From Albidovulum aestuarii (GTDB taxonomy: Bacteria; Pseudomonadota; Alphaproteobacteria; Rhodobacterales; Rhodobacteraceae): DNA of 64,000 nt. A model generated the notes under the pieces. The model did not search any database and was not told the origin of the DNA. It was given only the letters and a program-made list of their open reading frames with translations. This document shows positions 1 to 7,496 of this stretch, piece by piece (the first letter of the stretch is position 1; each line of letters begins with the position of its first letter). The stretch lies in contig NZ_JASBQQ010000001.1 in NCBI RefSeq assembly GCF_029961185.1, positions 786,552 to 850,551 on the forward strand. The letters are read 5' to 3'. Both the position numbers and the translations under genes were made by a program.

Positions 1-1
1 C

Positions 2-274
2 CAGCGTATCGCCTGGGCGCTCGTGCGCATCTATGAACGCCTGAAAGCCGCAGGATTGGGAAAAGATGGAGACGTGCCTTTACCATTCCGCCAGCAGGAT
101 CTCGCGGATGCACTCGGCTTATCTCTCGTTCACACGAATAAAACTCTCAAGGCTCTGCGATCCATGGGGCTCGCGCATTGGAACGACGGCAGCCTTCAAC
201 TGAAGAAAATAAAGTCGCTGGCGGACCTCGCGATGATCGACCTTGAACGCCCGCAGCAACGGCCGTTGATGTAA
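2..274 (+). CDS. Crp/Fnr-family transcriptional regulator, C-terminal part (5' end outside window)
   Basis: The frame is open from the left edge of the window and ends at TAA 272-274, so only the C-terminal ~90 residues are present. They form the winged-helix DNA-binding domain of the Crp/Fnr family: an RIAW...IYERLK helix, then LPFRQQDLADALGLSLVHTN followed by KTLKALRSMGLAHW, the usual helix-turn-helix of these one-component regulators. The N-terminal cyclic-nucleotide-type sensor domain is cut off, so the signal sensed cannot be judged. A GTG at 23 could be mistaken for a start, but the homology continues upstream of it. Downstream lies a long gap before the rpoE promoter, so it is probably the last gene of its unit. 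Confidence 0.85.
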   Translation, partial: QRIAWALVRIYERLKAAGLGKDGDVPLPFRQQDLADALGLSLVHTNKTLKALRSMGLAHWNDGSLQLKKIKSLADLAMIDLERPQQRPLM

Positions 275-811
275 GATCATCAGCCGACAAAAGAATGTTC
301 GAGAACCTTTCAAATGAAGCAGTCTTACACTCAACGGACGCCAAAGCCTCTTATTCGCGCGTTCAATTGTGGTCGTCTTCAACGGGTTCGTCCGGACTCG
401 ACGAATGCTTGGTTCAGGGAAGCTCCTTGCGGTGTGTGACGGCACGATGAAGGCCCCCTTTGGCCCGTTGCCATCCTGTCCTCCCTCGGCCCGTTCCTGC
501 CGTTCATCGAGGCGCCCCGCGCTGCCTAGCAACTTCACCGAACCTGCCGTTCGTTCCTTGGCACGGCTTTTCCATGTGACGGGATATCGCGAAGCTGTGC
601 GGAGTGGTTATTCACTTCTGACTTGCACATGCCTGCTTCCGGCATCTTCGGCGCAGTTCGGAAAACTGTGGATGTCCCGCTGAGTCGTACTGTCCTACAT
701 CGGGCAAGGCGGTCGCCGTCGGAGAGAGATTGGTACAAGGTTTCCAATTGGGCCGATCTTGATCGTACGATCCCCTTGGCGTGCATTGAATGAAATGATT
801 GAGCGAGAAAT
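275..811. other. Intergenic stretch with no supported gene
   Basis: About 540 bp between the Crp/Fnr-type gene and the rpoE promoter. Several short open frames exist on both strands, but none has recognisable domains, a good ribosome-binding site or protein-like composition. No tRNA, insertion-sequence end or convincing terminator was found. It could be decayed accessory DNA or hold a small RNA. Confidence 0.5.
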
Positions 812-841
812 TGATCCAGTTGATGCGCAGCTGCGTATCTG
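812..841 (+). promoter_or_regulatory. RpoE (ECF)-type promoter of rpoE-chrR
   Basis: TGATCC at 812-817, an 18-nt spacer, then TATCTG at 836-841. The same TGATCC-N18-TA geometry recurs at four other sites in this window. RpoE of R. sphaeroides is known to use TGATC-type -35 elements and to activate its own operon. Transcription would begin near 848, after the upstream ATG at 846, which argues for translation starting at 933 (or GTG 921). Confidence 0.75.
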
Positions 842-932
842 AGTTATGTTAGACCTGAATGTCGATATTCCATGCGCCGGTCGGTATGTGCCTTTGGTGC
901 CTCGAATTGAAAGCAGACAGGTGTCGAAACCA

Positions 933-1478
933 ATGGCCGAATTATCGCAGCAAACCTTGTGGATGCTGGCCGTAAGGGACAAGCGTGACCGCCAGGCCTT
1001 TTCGGCGATGTTCGATCATTTCGCGCCGCGCCTGAAGGGAATGATCATGCGCTCGGGAATCGCTGCGCATCAGGCTGAAGAGATCGTTCAGGACGTGATG
1101 CTGACAGTCTGGCGCAAGGCATCGATGTTCGATCCGCACCGCGCGCAGGTATCGGCCTGGATCTACCAGATCGCCCGCAACCGGCAGATCGACATGGTAC
1201 GCAAAGAACGGCGGCCAGAGCCGGAAGACCTGATCGAGGATCCCGGGGCCGAGCTCGATGCCAGCCAGATCCTGGCATTGGAACAGGAAGCAACAGAACT
1301 GAAGAACGCCCTCTCGCGGCTTTCTGGCGAACAGCGCGAGATGATTGAGAAGGCCTACCTCGGCGAACTGACGCATCAAGAGATTAGCACCCAGACAGGG
1401 TTGCCATTGGGGACAATCAAATCGCGTATCCGGCTGGGGCTGGAACGGCTGAGGCACGAGCTTAAGGGAATACGTTAA
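933..1478 (+). CDS. rpoE: RpoE-like ECF sigma factor (RpoE-ChrR type)
   Basis: A sigma factor of 181 residues from the chosen ATG. Region 2 is seen in FSAMFDHFAPRLKGMI, then AEEIVQDVMLTVWRKA and VSAWIYQIARNRQIDMVRK; region 4 in LSGEQREMIEKAYLGELTHQ followed by GLPLGTIKSRIRLGLERLR. The partner gene directly downstream is a ChrR zinc anti-sigma factor, which places it in the ECF group that answers singlet oxygen and organic peroxides in R. sphaeroides. The open frame extends to 846, but the promoter at 812-841 makes that start unlikely; GTG 921 is a weaker alternative. The stop codon is immediately followed by the chrR start, so the two are translationally coupled. The promoter match upstream predicts autoregulation. 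Confidence 0.93.
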   Translation: MAELSQQTLWMLAVRDKRDRQAFSAMFDHFAPRLKGMIMRSGIAAHQAEEIVQDVMLTVWRKASMFDPHRAQVSAWIYQIARNRQIDMVRKERRPEPEDLIEDPGAELDASQILALEQEATELKNALSRLSGEQREMIEKAYLGELTHQEISTQTGLPLGTIKSRIRLGLERLRHELKGIR

Positions 1479-2114
1479 ATGTCCGCGATCACCCATCATA
1501 CACCGGATGCCATGCTGGCGGCCTATGCCGCCGGGTCCCTGCCGCAGCCCTTCGCGCTGGTCGTTGCCAGCCATGTGTCGCTTTGCGTTCATTGCCGTGT
1601 GGCGCTTGAAGCGCATCACTCCGCCGGTGGCGCGGTTCTGGAAACCGTCGATCAGGTTGCGGTTTCAGGCAATCTCAAGGCCTATCTCCTCGCCAGGCTT
1701 GATACGCCATTCACGCCACAGCCCGTGGTAAAGCGGTCTGGCATCTTTCCGGGACCGGTCATGGAGGCCATGAAAGGGCGCGCGCCGCGGTGGAAGGCGC
1801 TGGGTGCAGGTGTGCGCCAGGATATTCTGATGGCCAGTAACGCCGGGTCCGTGCGTCTGCTCTATATCCCTGCCGGTCAGGCGGTGCCCGACCATAGCCA
1901 TGGCGGACTGGAACTGACTCTGGTTCTGCAGGGCAGTTTTACGGATGAAACCGGGGCTTTCGGAATCGGCGATCTTGAGGTTGCGGATGAGGACCTTGAT
2001 CACACACCGGTGGCTGGCCCCGGTGAGGCCTGCATCTGTCTTGCGGCGACCGATGCGCCGCTGCGTTTCAACTCGCTCATACCGCGCCTTTTGCAGCCGC
2101 TGTTCCGGATCTGA
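1479..2114 (+). CDS. chrR: ChrR-family zinc anti-sigma factor
   Basis: A protein of 211 residues with two domains. The N-terminal anti-sigma domain carries the zinc ligands His6 (or His7) and a H-x3-C-x2-C motif, His32, Cys36 and Cys39, the arrangement that holds RpoE inactive in R. sphaeroides ChrR. The C-terminal half is a cupin, seen in DHSHGGLELTLVLQGSF and the later GDLEVADEDLDHTP segment, which in the family is needed to respond to singlet oxygen. Its start abuts the rpoE stop with no gap, so sigma and anti-sigma are made together. A strong hairpin with a T-run follows about 25 bp downstream. Confidence 0.93.
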   Translation: MSAITHHTPDAMLAAYAAGSLPQPFALVVASHVSLCVHCRVALEAHHSAGGAVLETVDQVAVSGNLKAYLLARLDTPFTPQPVVKRSGIFPGPVMEAMKGRAPRWKALGAGVRQDILMASNAGSVRLLYIPAGQAVPDHSHGGLELTLVLQGSFTDETGAFGIGDLEVADEDLDHTPVAGPGEACICLAATDAPLRFNSLIPRLLQPLFRI

Positions 2115-2138
2115 TTGCAGTTATACCGTTCGCATGAG

Positions 2139-2173
2139 AGCCGCCGGTCGATCCGGCGGCTTTCTCTTTTTTT
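2139..2173 (+). terminator. Rho-independent terminator of rpoE-chrR
   Basis: A 9-bp perfect stem, AGCCGCCGG at 2139-2147 and CCGGCGGCT at 2153-2161, with a 5-nt loop, followed by a T-rich tract to 2173 including seven T in a row. Confidence 0.85.
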
Positions 2174-2212
2174 ATTATATTCAAATACTTAAATCACAAA
2201 TTCGTGATCCGA

Positions 2213-2242
2213 TGATCCACCATCCGATCGCCCCCGTACCCC
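2213..2242 (+). promoter_or_regulatory. RpoE-type promoter of the fasciclin gene
   Basis: TGATCC at 2213-2218, 18-nt spacer, TACCCC at 2237-2242. An additional TGATCC at 2205-2210 lies 8 bp upstream but has no TA at the N18 position. The leader to the ATG would be about 50 nt. The -10 is weaker than at the rpoE and DUF1365 sites but resembles that of the site at 35600 (TAACCC). Confidence 0.55.
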
Positions 2243-2299
2243 TTGCACGACCTTTGAAACAGACCGGGCAAAAAGGCCCGCCAACACGGAGACCATGAC

Positions 2300-2815
2300 A
2301 TGAGATCCAATCTGAAAACCGCCGCTGCCGCACTTGCCATCGCTGTTTCGGCCAGCGCCGTACAGGCCGCAAACATCGTTGAGATTGCCGCCGGGGACGA
2401 GCGCTTCTCAACCCTCGTTGCGGCAGTAACCGCTGCAGGTCTGGCTGAAACCCTGTCCGGGCCGGGCCCCTTCACTGTCTATGCGCCGCTGAACGACGCC
2501 TTTGCGGCGTTGCCAGCGGGCACGGTCGAATCCCTGCTCGAATCCGCGAACAAGGCGCAACTGACCGATGTTCTGCTTTACCACGTGGATGATCGCAAGC
2601 TGACGGCTGGCATGATCCCGTCCGGGTCGAATTACTTCAAGCCGCTTCTGGCCAGTGAGCGTCTCTGCATCACCGCAGGCAGCGGTGGCGTCACAATCGC
2701 GGACGGAACCGGCGAGATGGCGAATGTCATCGTGGCGGATATTATGGCCGACAACGGTGTGATTCATGTCGTCGACAAGGTCCTGCTTCCGGGCAACCGC
2801 CCTGCCTGCCACTGA
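2300..2815 (+). CDS. Secreted fasciclin (FAS1) domain protein
   Basis: A protein of 171 residues. Residues 1-23 are a Sec signal peptide (charged start, AAAALAIAVSASAVQA, cleavage after AQA or QAA). The rest is one FAS1 domain: FSTLVAAVTAAGLAETL, GPFTVYAPLNDAFAALP, VLLYHVDDRKL, and the closing ADIMADNGVIHVVDKVLLP. FAS1 proteins are extracellular or periplasmic adhesion or ligand-binding modules; no enzymatic role is implied. GGAG at 2288-2291 lies 8 nt before the ATG. It sits alone between the rpoE-chrR terminator and a convergent unit, behind a probable RpoE promoter, so it is likely an envelope-stress target. Confidence 0.9.
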   Translation: MRSNLKTAAAALAIAVSASAVQAANIVEIAAGDERFSTLVAAVTAAGLAETLSGPGPFTVYAPLNDAFAALPAGTVESLLESANKAQLTDVLLYHVDDRKLTAGMIPSGSNYFKPLLASERLCITAGSGGVTIADGTGEMANVIVADIMADNGVIHVVDKVLLPGNRPACH

Positions 2816-2858
2816 CCGGGTGCATGTCTGGTCAAAGTCGGCCCCATTGCTGAAAAAG

Positions 2859-2889
2859 ACCGGTGCAGCCAGACCAAGGCAGCACCGGT
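2859..2889. terminator. Hairpin between convergent genes
   Basis: Perfect inverted repeat ACCGGTGC (2859-2866) and GCACCGGT (2882-2889) with a 15-nt loop in the gap between the fasciclin gene and the SDR gene. No clear T-run follows, so its role as a terminator is inferred from position. Confidence 0.4.
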
Positions 2890-2949
2890 TCCATATTGTA
2901 TGAAGGCCGGGCGATCTTGCCAGCGCTGCGGTCGCCACAGCTATGCCGC

Positions 2950-3675
2950 CTATCGTCCGCGGTAGACCAAGACGTCAGGCAGAAAAACCAGGCTTTTCAT
3001 CAGCCACGAGAACGGCGCTGGAAAATCGGTGCGGAAACGGTTCGATCGCATGGCCCTCGCGACGCGCTCGGCTGCAGCTTCGGGCGACATGATCATCGGC
3101 ATGCGAAAGCTGTTCTTCTCGGTCAGCCGGGTCTTGATGAAGCCTGGATTGACGAGGCGAACGACAACGCCGGTGCCTCTCAGATCATGCCGCATGGTTT
3201 CAGCCAGGCTCACCAGGGCGGCTTTGCTGGCGCCATAGCCGATTGCGGCGGGCAGGCCCCGATACCCGGCCAGTGATCCGATCAGGGTGATATCACCGCG
3301 CCCTGCGCGGACCATCTGCGGCACAACCTCGCCCAGCACCCGCATCGCACCGATGAAGTTCACGTCGCACATCGTCTGGGCGGCATCCGTATCCCAGTCG
3401 GTCGCCCGCATCGGCGTATAGGCGCCCGCATTGTAGATGATCCCATCGACCGGCCCGACCGCGCGGACAGCACGCTGGACGGCCTCCCGATCGGTCACGT
3501 CGAAGGCAATGACACGTGCCGCCGTCAGGTCGGATGCAAGTGTGGTCAACCGCCCCTCGTCCCGCGCCGACAGGATCAGCCGCGCGCCCTCGCGATCCAG
3601 CTTCATGGCCAGAGCCCGGCCAAGACCCTCGCTCGCCCCGATCAGCCAGTAGGATCTGCCGCCAAACTCCGTCAC
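2950..3675 (-). CDS. Short-chain dehydrogenase/reductase (SDR)
   Basis: A classical SDR of 241 residues. The cofactor motif near residue 13 reads GASEGLGR, NAGA marks the central strand, and the catalytic residues are the Ser of LIGSLAGYRG and the Tyr and Lys of YGASK. The C-terminus ends shortly after a hydrophobic stretch (SWLMKSLVFLPDVL) that may touch the membrane. It starts with GTG at 3675, overlapping the stop of the upstream DUF1365 gene by 4 bases, so the two are co-translated from the RpoE-type promoter at 4453-4482. An SDR belongs to the R. sphaeroides RpoE-dependent gene group next to rpoE (from memory, RSP_1087-1091). The substrate is unknown; a lipid or aldehyde product is an inference from context. 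Confidence 0.88.
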   Translation of the reverse strand: MTEFGGRSYWLIGASEGLGRALAMKLDREGARLILSARDEGRLTTLASDLTAARVIAFDVTDREAVQRAVRAVGPVDGIIYNAGAYTPMRATDWDTDAAQTMCDVNFIGAMRVLGEVVPQMVRAGRGDITLIGSLAGYRGLPAAIGYGASKAALVSLAETMRHDLRGTGVVVRLVNPGFIKTRLTEKNSFRMPMIMSPEAAAERVARAMRSNRFRTDFPAPFSWLMKSLVFLPDVLVYRGR

Positions 3676-4445
3676 TCCGCGCGCCCCTGCAAACTGGTGC
3701 TGTCAGAGACAAGCGACACGGGGGGTGCGGGCGGCTTCAGGAACGGCGCGCGTTTCCACCACAGGATCACCGCCTGCCAATGGATCAGCGCAACCACCCG
3801 CGCCGCGCCGAACGGACGGCGCAGGGCGGACCAGAGCAGCAAGATGCTGGTCGCGGGACGGCGCGCGCCGCTGAGCGTCGCGACCACCCCGTCTTCCCCA
3901 TTTCCATAGAATATCCGGATGCGGACGGCATCTTCGGATAAGGCGAAGTTGAACCGATACTCGCCTGCCACCTTCTGAAACGGCGACACGTGCATTATTT
4001 TGGCGGCGGTGACCGTGTCGCTGGCGGCGATCGGACGGAAATCGCCATGCGCGCAGAAATAGCAGTGCCGGTGGCCGAACGTATTGTTGACTTCGGCGAT
4101 GAAAGCACAGGGGCTATCCTGCTTCATCGCGATCCAGAAGCTGACCGGGTTGAAGTGGAACCACAGAAAGCTTGGCTGCGTCAGCAGCAGCAGACGCGCG
4201 CCCTCAAGCGGAAAACCACGTTCTGCAAGCTCTTCGCGGAACCAATCAAAACCGTACCCCTCGTTTCGCGGCCCGCCATTGTGCCGGTCCCAGAGCGACC
4301 ATAGATTGAACCGGTTGCGCGACAGAAGAAACGGATCCGCCGCAGCATCATCATCGATCAGGACATAGTCGACGCCATAGCGGAAAGCGTTCCGTAACGC
4401 TCCGCGCCGGACATGCGTGGTTTGACCCTGAATATGCTCAATCAT
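3672..4445 (-). CDS. DUF1365 family protein
   Basis: The family is recognised from TTHVRRGALRNAFRYGVDYV near the start, then LLTQPSFLWFHFNPVSFWIA, the EVNNTFGHRHCY segment and MHVSPFQK. DUF1365 proteins have no proven biochemical role but are regularly found beside a flavin amine-oxidase-like protein and a cyclopropane-synthase-like methylase, as here across the divergent promoter. The start is set at ATG 4445, giving 257 residues. The frame is open to 4493, but the -10 element of the promoter lies at 4453-4458, so upstream starts could not be transcribed from it. With the RNA start expected at about 4446, the message may be leaderless. Its stop overlaps the SDR start. Confidence 0.85.
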   Translation of the reverse strand: MIEHIQGQTTHVRRGALRNAFRYGVDYVLIDDDAAADPFLLSRNRFNLWSLWDRHNGGPRNEGYGFDWFREELAERGFPLEGARLLLLTQPSFLWFHFNPVSFWIAMKQDSPCAFIAEVNNTFGHRHCYFCAHGDFRPIAASDTVTAAKIMHVSPFQKVAGEYRFNFALSEDAVRIRIFYGNGEDGVVATLSGARRPATSILLLWSALRRPFGAARVVALIHWQAVILWWKRAPFLKPPAPPVSLVSDSTSLQGRAE

Positions 4446-4452
4446 GACGTGC

Positions 4453-4482
4453 CTTATACGGCGCCAACGCGTCTTTGGATCA
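4453..4482 (-). promoter_or_regulatory. RpoE-type promoter of the DUF1365-SDR unit
   Basis: On the minus strand TGATCC (4482-4477), 18-nt spacer, TATAAG (4458-4453). This is the best match of the five sites. It faces away from the site at 4511-4540, the two -35 elements being about 28 bp apart. Confidence 0.8.
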
Positions 4483-4510
4483 CACAAAGTCACCCACCGC
4501 TTGCCTTTAT

Positions 4511-4540
4511 TGATCCAAAGGCGAAGCTCTTGCGTAGTCT
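4511..4540 (+). promoter_or_regulatory. RpoE-type promoter of the FAD/methylase operon
   Basis: TGATCC at 4511-4516, 18-nt spacer, TAGTCT at 4535-4540. Transcription should start near 4547, leaving a leader of about 23 nt with GGGATGGGG just before ATG 4570. The element and its leader recur in front of the barrel gene at 35600. Confidence 0.75.
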
Positions 4541-4569
4541 ACTGAAAAAGCACGTCGGGATGGGGAAAC

Positions 4570-5913
4570 ATGTTCGATCACGAGCACAGGGACCGAAAGC
4601 GGATTGCCATTGTCGGGGGTGGCATATCCGGCCTTTCGGCCGCCTATTACCTTTCGCAGCACCATGATGTGACCCTGTTTGAGGCCTCACCTCGCCTTGG
4701 CGGGCATGCGCGCACGGTCCTGGCCGGAAAGAATGGCGCCCAGCCGGTCGATACCGGGTTCATCGTGTTCAATTACGTGACCTATCCCAATCTCACCCGA
4801 CTTTTCCGCGAACTCGACGTGCCGGTCATCAAAAGCGAGATGAGTTTCGGGGCAAGCATTGACGATGGCCGGATCGAGTACGGGCTGAACAGCCTGCGCA
4901 GCATCCTTGCCCAGAAGCGCAATTTGCTGCGGCCCTCCTATTATGGGATGATTTCGGACATCATCAGGTTCGGGAAGCAGGCGGAACGGGCGGCAGATGG
5001 CGACAACAAGACCATCGGTGAGCTTGTGGATGAACTCCGTCTCGGTCACTGGTTTCGCAACAACTACCTGATACCGATGTGCGGCGCGATCTGGTCAACG
5101 CCGTCCGAGGATGTCGAACGCTTCCCGGCCCGATCGCTGGTTCGCTTTTTCAAAAATCACGCGCTGCTTGCAGGAGCTGGCCGGCATCAATGGTGGACGG
5201 TCAAGGGCGGAAGCATCGAATATGTCCGCCGCCTTGAAGCAGCACTTGTGCAACGCGGGTGCCGCATCCGCACCGGACAACCCGTCACGGGCATCGAACG
5301 GTTTCCCTTCGGTGTGACGGTTCGGGCGGCCCGTTGCGAAGCTGAGGAATTCGATAAGGTGATCTTTGCCTGCCACTCCGATCAGGCTCTGGCCATTCTG
5401 AAAGGCGCCGCAACCCCTGCCGAGACCGAGGCGCTGGGAAACATCCGCTACCAGCCCAACCGCGCAGTCCTGCACCGCGATACCAGCCAGATGCCAAGGC
5501 GGCGCGCCAGCTGGTCCAGCTGGGCCTATCGGTCGCAGGACGGTATGGTCAGCGTGACCTATTGGATGAACCGGCTGCAGAATATCCCCGAAACCGATCC
5601 CCTGTTTGTCACGCTCAACCCGTCCCGAAGCATCCCGCAGCAGGATATCTATGACGAGGTCGAGTTCTCCCACCCGGTATTCGATCAGGCTGCTCTGCGC
5701 GCGCAGGATCGCATCCGCGCGATGCAGGGGGAAAACCACACCTGGTTCGTCGGCGCCTATAACCGCTACGGCTTTCACGAAGATGGCATCGCAAGCGCCA
5801 TGCGCGTTGTCCGCATGATCAACCAAGGCACTCAGCAGAAAGACCCAAAGGATGTATCTTACCAACCGAGCGCTGAAATCGCAGTTCCTGTCGACTTGCG
5901 AACGTCTGCGTGA
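4570..5913 (+). CDS. FAD-dependent amine-oxidase-like protein of the lipid-modification operon
   Basis: A protein of 447 residues with an N-terminal Rossmann dinucleotide-binding motif (IAIVGGGISGLSAAYYL, residues 12-28), the acidic FEASPRLGGHA second motif, and a C-terminal NRYGFHEDGIASAMR segment that closes the FAD site. Members of this branch sit next to DUF1365 and cyclopropane-synthase-like proteins. In R. sphaeroides the matching RpoE-controlled locus contains genes needed to make furan fatty acids, with an O2-dependent step after methylation; this oxidase is a natural candidate for such a step, but that is inference. GGGG 4562-4565 precedes the ATG. Its last 62 bp overlap the methylase gene in another frame. 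Confidence 0.85.
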   Translation: MFDHEHRDRKRIAIVGGGISGLSAAYYLSQHHDVTLFEASPRLGGHARTVLAGKNGAQPVDTGFIVFNYVTYPNLTRLFRELDVPVIKSEMSFGASIDDGRIEYGLNSLRSILAQKRNLLRPSYYGMISDIIRFGKQAERAADGDNKTIGELVDELRLGHWFRNNYLIPMCGAIWSTPSEDVERFPARSLVRFFKNHALLAGAGRHQWWTVKGGSIEYVRRLEAALVQRGCRIRTGQPVTGIERFPFGVTVRAARCEAEEFDKVIFACHSDQALAILKGAATPAETEALGNIRYQPNRAVLHRDTSQMPRRRASWSSWAYRSQDGMVSVTYWMNRLQNIPETDPLFVTLNPSRSIPQQDIYDEVEFSHPVFDQAALRAQDRIRAMQGENHTWFVGAYNRYGFHEDGIASAMRVVRMINQGTQQKDPKDVSYQPSAEIAVPVDLRTSA

Positions 5914-7009
5914 CGGGCAACTGACGCTGAGAACGCCCGAAGGCGACACGCATCGGTTTGGCGCGACCGGACCAGAGGCCGAGATGACCATACGGGACTG
6001 GTCCGCCGTCTCGGCCATGGCGGCGCATGGGCAGGTCGGTTTGGGCGAAGCCTATGTTCAGGGCCTGTGGGACACATCGTCAATCGAAACGCTGATGACG
6101 GTTGCGATGCGCAACCGGGACGAAATGGGCGCCTATGATCATGCCGGCCCGTTCACCCGCGCGAAGTTCCGCCTTGTCGATACGGTGCTGCGCGCCAATT
6201 CGCGCCGCGGGGCGACCCGCAACATCCGGTCGCATTACGATGTCGGCAACGAATTCTACCAACTCTGGCTTGATGAGGGGATGACCTATTCTTCGGGCCT
6301 GTTTGCGGACGGCGACGATGACCTTGGGCGCGCGCAGCACCGCAAGAATGCCCGCGCCCTGTCCCGGCTGGGCGGCGGTGCGCGGGTTCTGGAGATCGGT
6401 TGCGGATGGGGCGGCTTTGCGGAACAGGCGGCGGGGGATGGCCGCGATGTGACCGGTGTCACAATCTCGCGCAATCAGCAGAGTTATGCGGAATGCAGGC
6501 TCGATGGACGCGCCGACATTCAGCTGATGGACTACCGCGACATTCGCGGGCAGTACGACAACATCGTCTCGATCGAGATGATCGAGGCCGTCGGCGCACG
6601 CTACTGGCCCAGTTACTTTTCAGTGCTGAAACGCAATCTGGCCGAGGGCGGACGCGCGCTTTTGCAGATCATTACTGTGTCCGACGGCTTCTTTGAAACC
6701 TACCGGACATCCTCGGACTATATCCGTCAATATGTGTTTCCGGGCGGCATGCTTTTGTCCGACACCGTGATTACCGAACAGGCCGGGAATGCAGGCCTTC
6801 AGCTGCGCGACAGTTTCGCATTCGGACCGGACTATGCCCGAACGTGCCGCCAGTGGTCCGAACGTCTGTCCGCGCAGAAGACCCGGATTGACGAACTGGG
6901 ATACGGCGAGGCGTTCTTCCGCAACTGGAAGTACTACCTTGAGATCTGCGCCGCCTCTTTCGCGGTCGGGCACACCAATGTCGTGCAGGTGGAGCTGGCC
7001 CATGCCTAG
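5852..7009 (+). CDS. Cyclopropane-fatty-acid-synthase-like SAM methyltransferase
   Basis: A protein of 385 residues. The SAM-binding loop VLEIGCGWGGF is at 179-189, preceded by RSHYDVGNEFYQLWLDEGMT (127-146) and followed by the IEMIEAVG active-site region and YIRQYVFPGG, all typical of the CFA synthase family that methylates unsaturated acyl chains of phospholipids. In R. sphaeroides a related methylase of the RpoE regulon (UfaM) makes a methylated unsaturated chain on the way to furan fatty acids; this is the likely counterpart, though an ordinary CFA synthase cannot be excluded. ATG 5852, with AAAGG just upstream, gives the N-terminal region seen in relatives even though it overlaps the FAD gene by 62 bp; the next internal Met is too late. 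Confidence 0.88.
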   Translation: MYLTNRALKSQFLSTCERLRDGQLTLRTPEGDTHRFGATGPEAEMTIRDWSAVSAMAAHGQVGLGEAYVQGLWDTSSIETLMTVAMRNRDEMGAYDHAGPFTRAKFRLVDTVLRANSRRGATRNIRSHYDVGNEFYQLWLDEGMTYSSGLFADGDDDLGRAQHRKNARALSRLGGGARVLEIGCGWGGFAEQAAGDGRDVTGVTISRNQQSYAECRLDGRADIQLMDYRDIRGQYDNIVSIEMIEAVGARYWPSYFSVLKRNLAEGGRALLQIITVSDGFFETYRTSSDYIRQYVFPGGMLLSDTVITEQAGNAGLQLRDSFAFGPDYARTCRQWSERLSAQKTRIDELGYGEAFFRNWKYYLEICAASFAVGHTNVVQVELAHA

Positions 7010-7496
7010 GCTGCTGCTGTCGCTCGTCCTTCTGCTCTGCCCGATGATCGCGCAGGCCGTTCCGGTATCATCGGCCTTTCCCGGCGCCGAGATGCGAGGT
7101 CAGGCGACGCTGCGCTTTTTGGGTCTGCCCTTGTACCAGGCGCGCCTCTACACGCCTGCGGGCCGCGCGCTCGACTGGCAAGAGGACATGGCGCTGGAAC
7201 TCACCTACCTGCGCAGATTGAGCGAAACCGATCTGGTCGAGGCGACCTTGCGCGAAATCAGCCGCACCGGCGGGCCGCTGCCGCTGCGGGATCAACTGCT
7301 GAACTGCTACGACGATGTTGGCAGAGGTGACCGGTATCTTGCGGTCTCAAACGGCCCGGACGAGGTCCTGTTCTGGCGAAACGGCCAGCGCATGTGCGCG
7401 CTGTCCCATCCCCGGATCAAGCAACGCTTCATGGCGATCTTTCTGGGCAACAATACCCGGTCGCCCAGCTTCACCCGCAGACTGCGCGGCGAGTGA
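7002..7496 (+). CDS. Secreted chalcone-isomerase-like protein
   Basis: A protein of 164 residues with a Sec signal peptide (MPRLLLSLVLLLCPMIAQA, cleavage after 19). The mature part resembles the bacterial chalcone-isomerase-like domain: RFLGLPLYQARLYTP, MALELTYLRRLSETDLVEAT, then CALSHPRIKQRFMAIFLG. The fold is related to fatty-acid-binding proteins, which suits a periplasmic or membrane-side lipid role, but no activity is established. ATG 7002 overlaps the methylase stop by 8 bases and its own stop overlaps the next start (TGATG), so it is tightly coupled. The frame is open upstream of 7002, but that part is the methylase gene read out of frame. Confidence 0.85.
   Translation: MPRLLLSLVLLLCPMIAQAVPVSSAFPGAEMRGQATLRFLGLPLYQARLYTPAGRALDWQEDMALELTYLRRLSETDLVEATLREISRTGGPLPLRDQLLNCYDDVGRGDRYLAVSNGPDEVLFWRNGQRMCALSHPRIKQRFMAIFLGNNTRSPSFTRRLRGE

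Noticed and set aside
846-932. Longer N-terminus for the sigma factor from ATG 846
   Set aside because: It lies at or before the predicted RNA start of the promoter at 812-841 and the extra residues do not resemble sigma region 2.
2205-2210. First TGATCC upstream of the fasciclin gene as the -35 element
   Set aside because: No TA follows at the 18-nt spacing; the second copy at 2213 has it.
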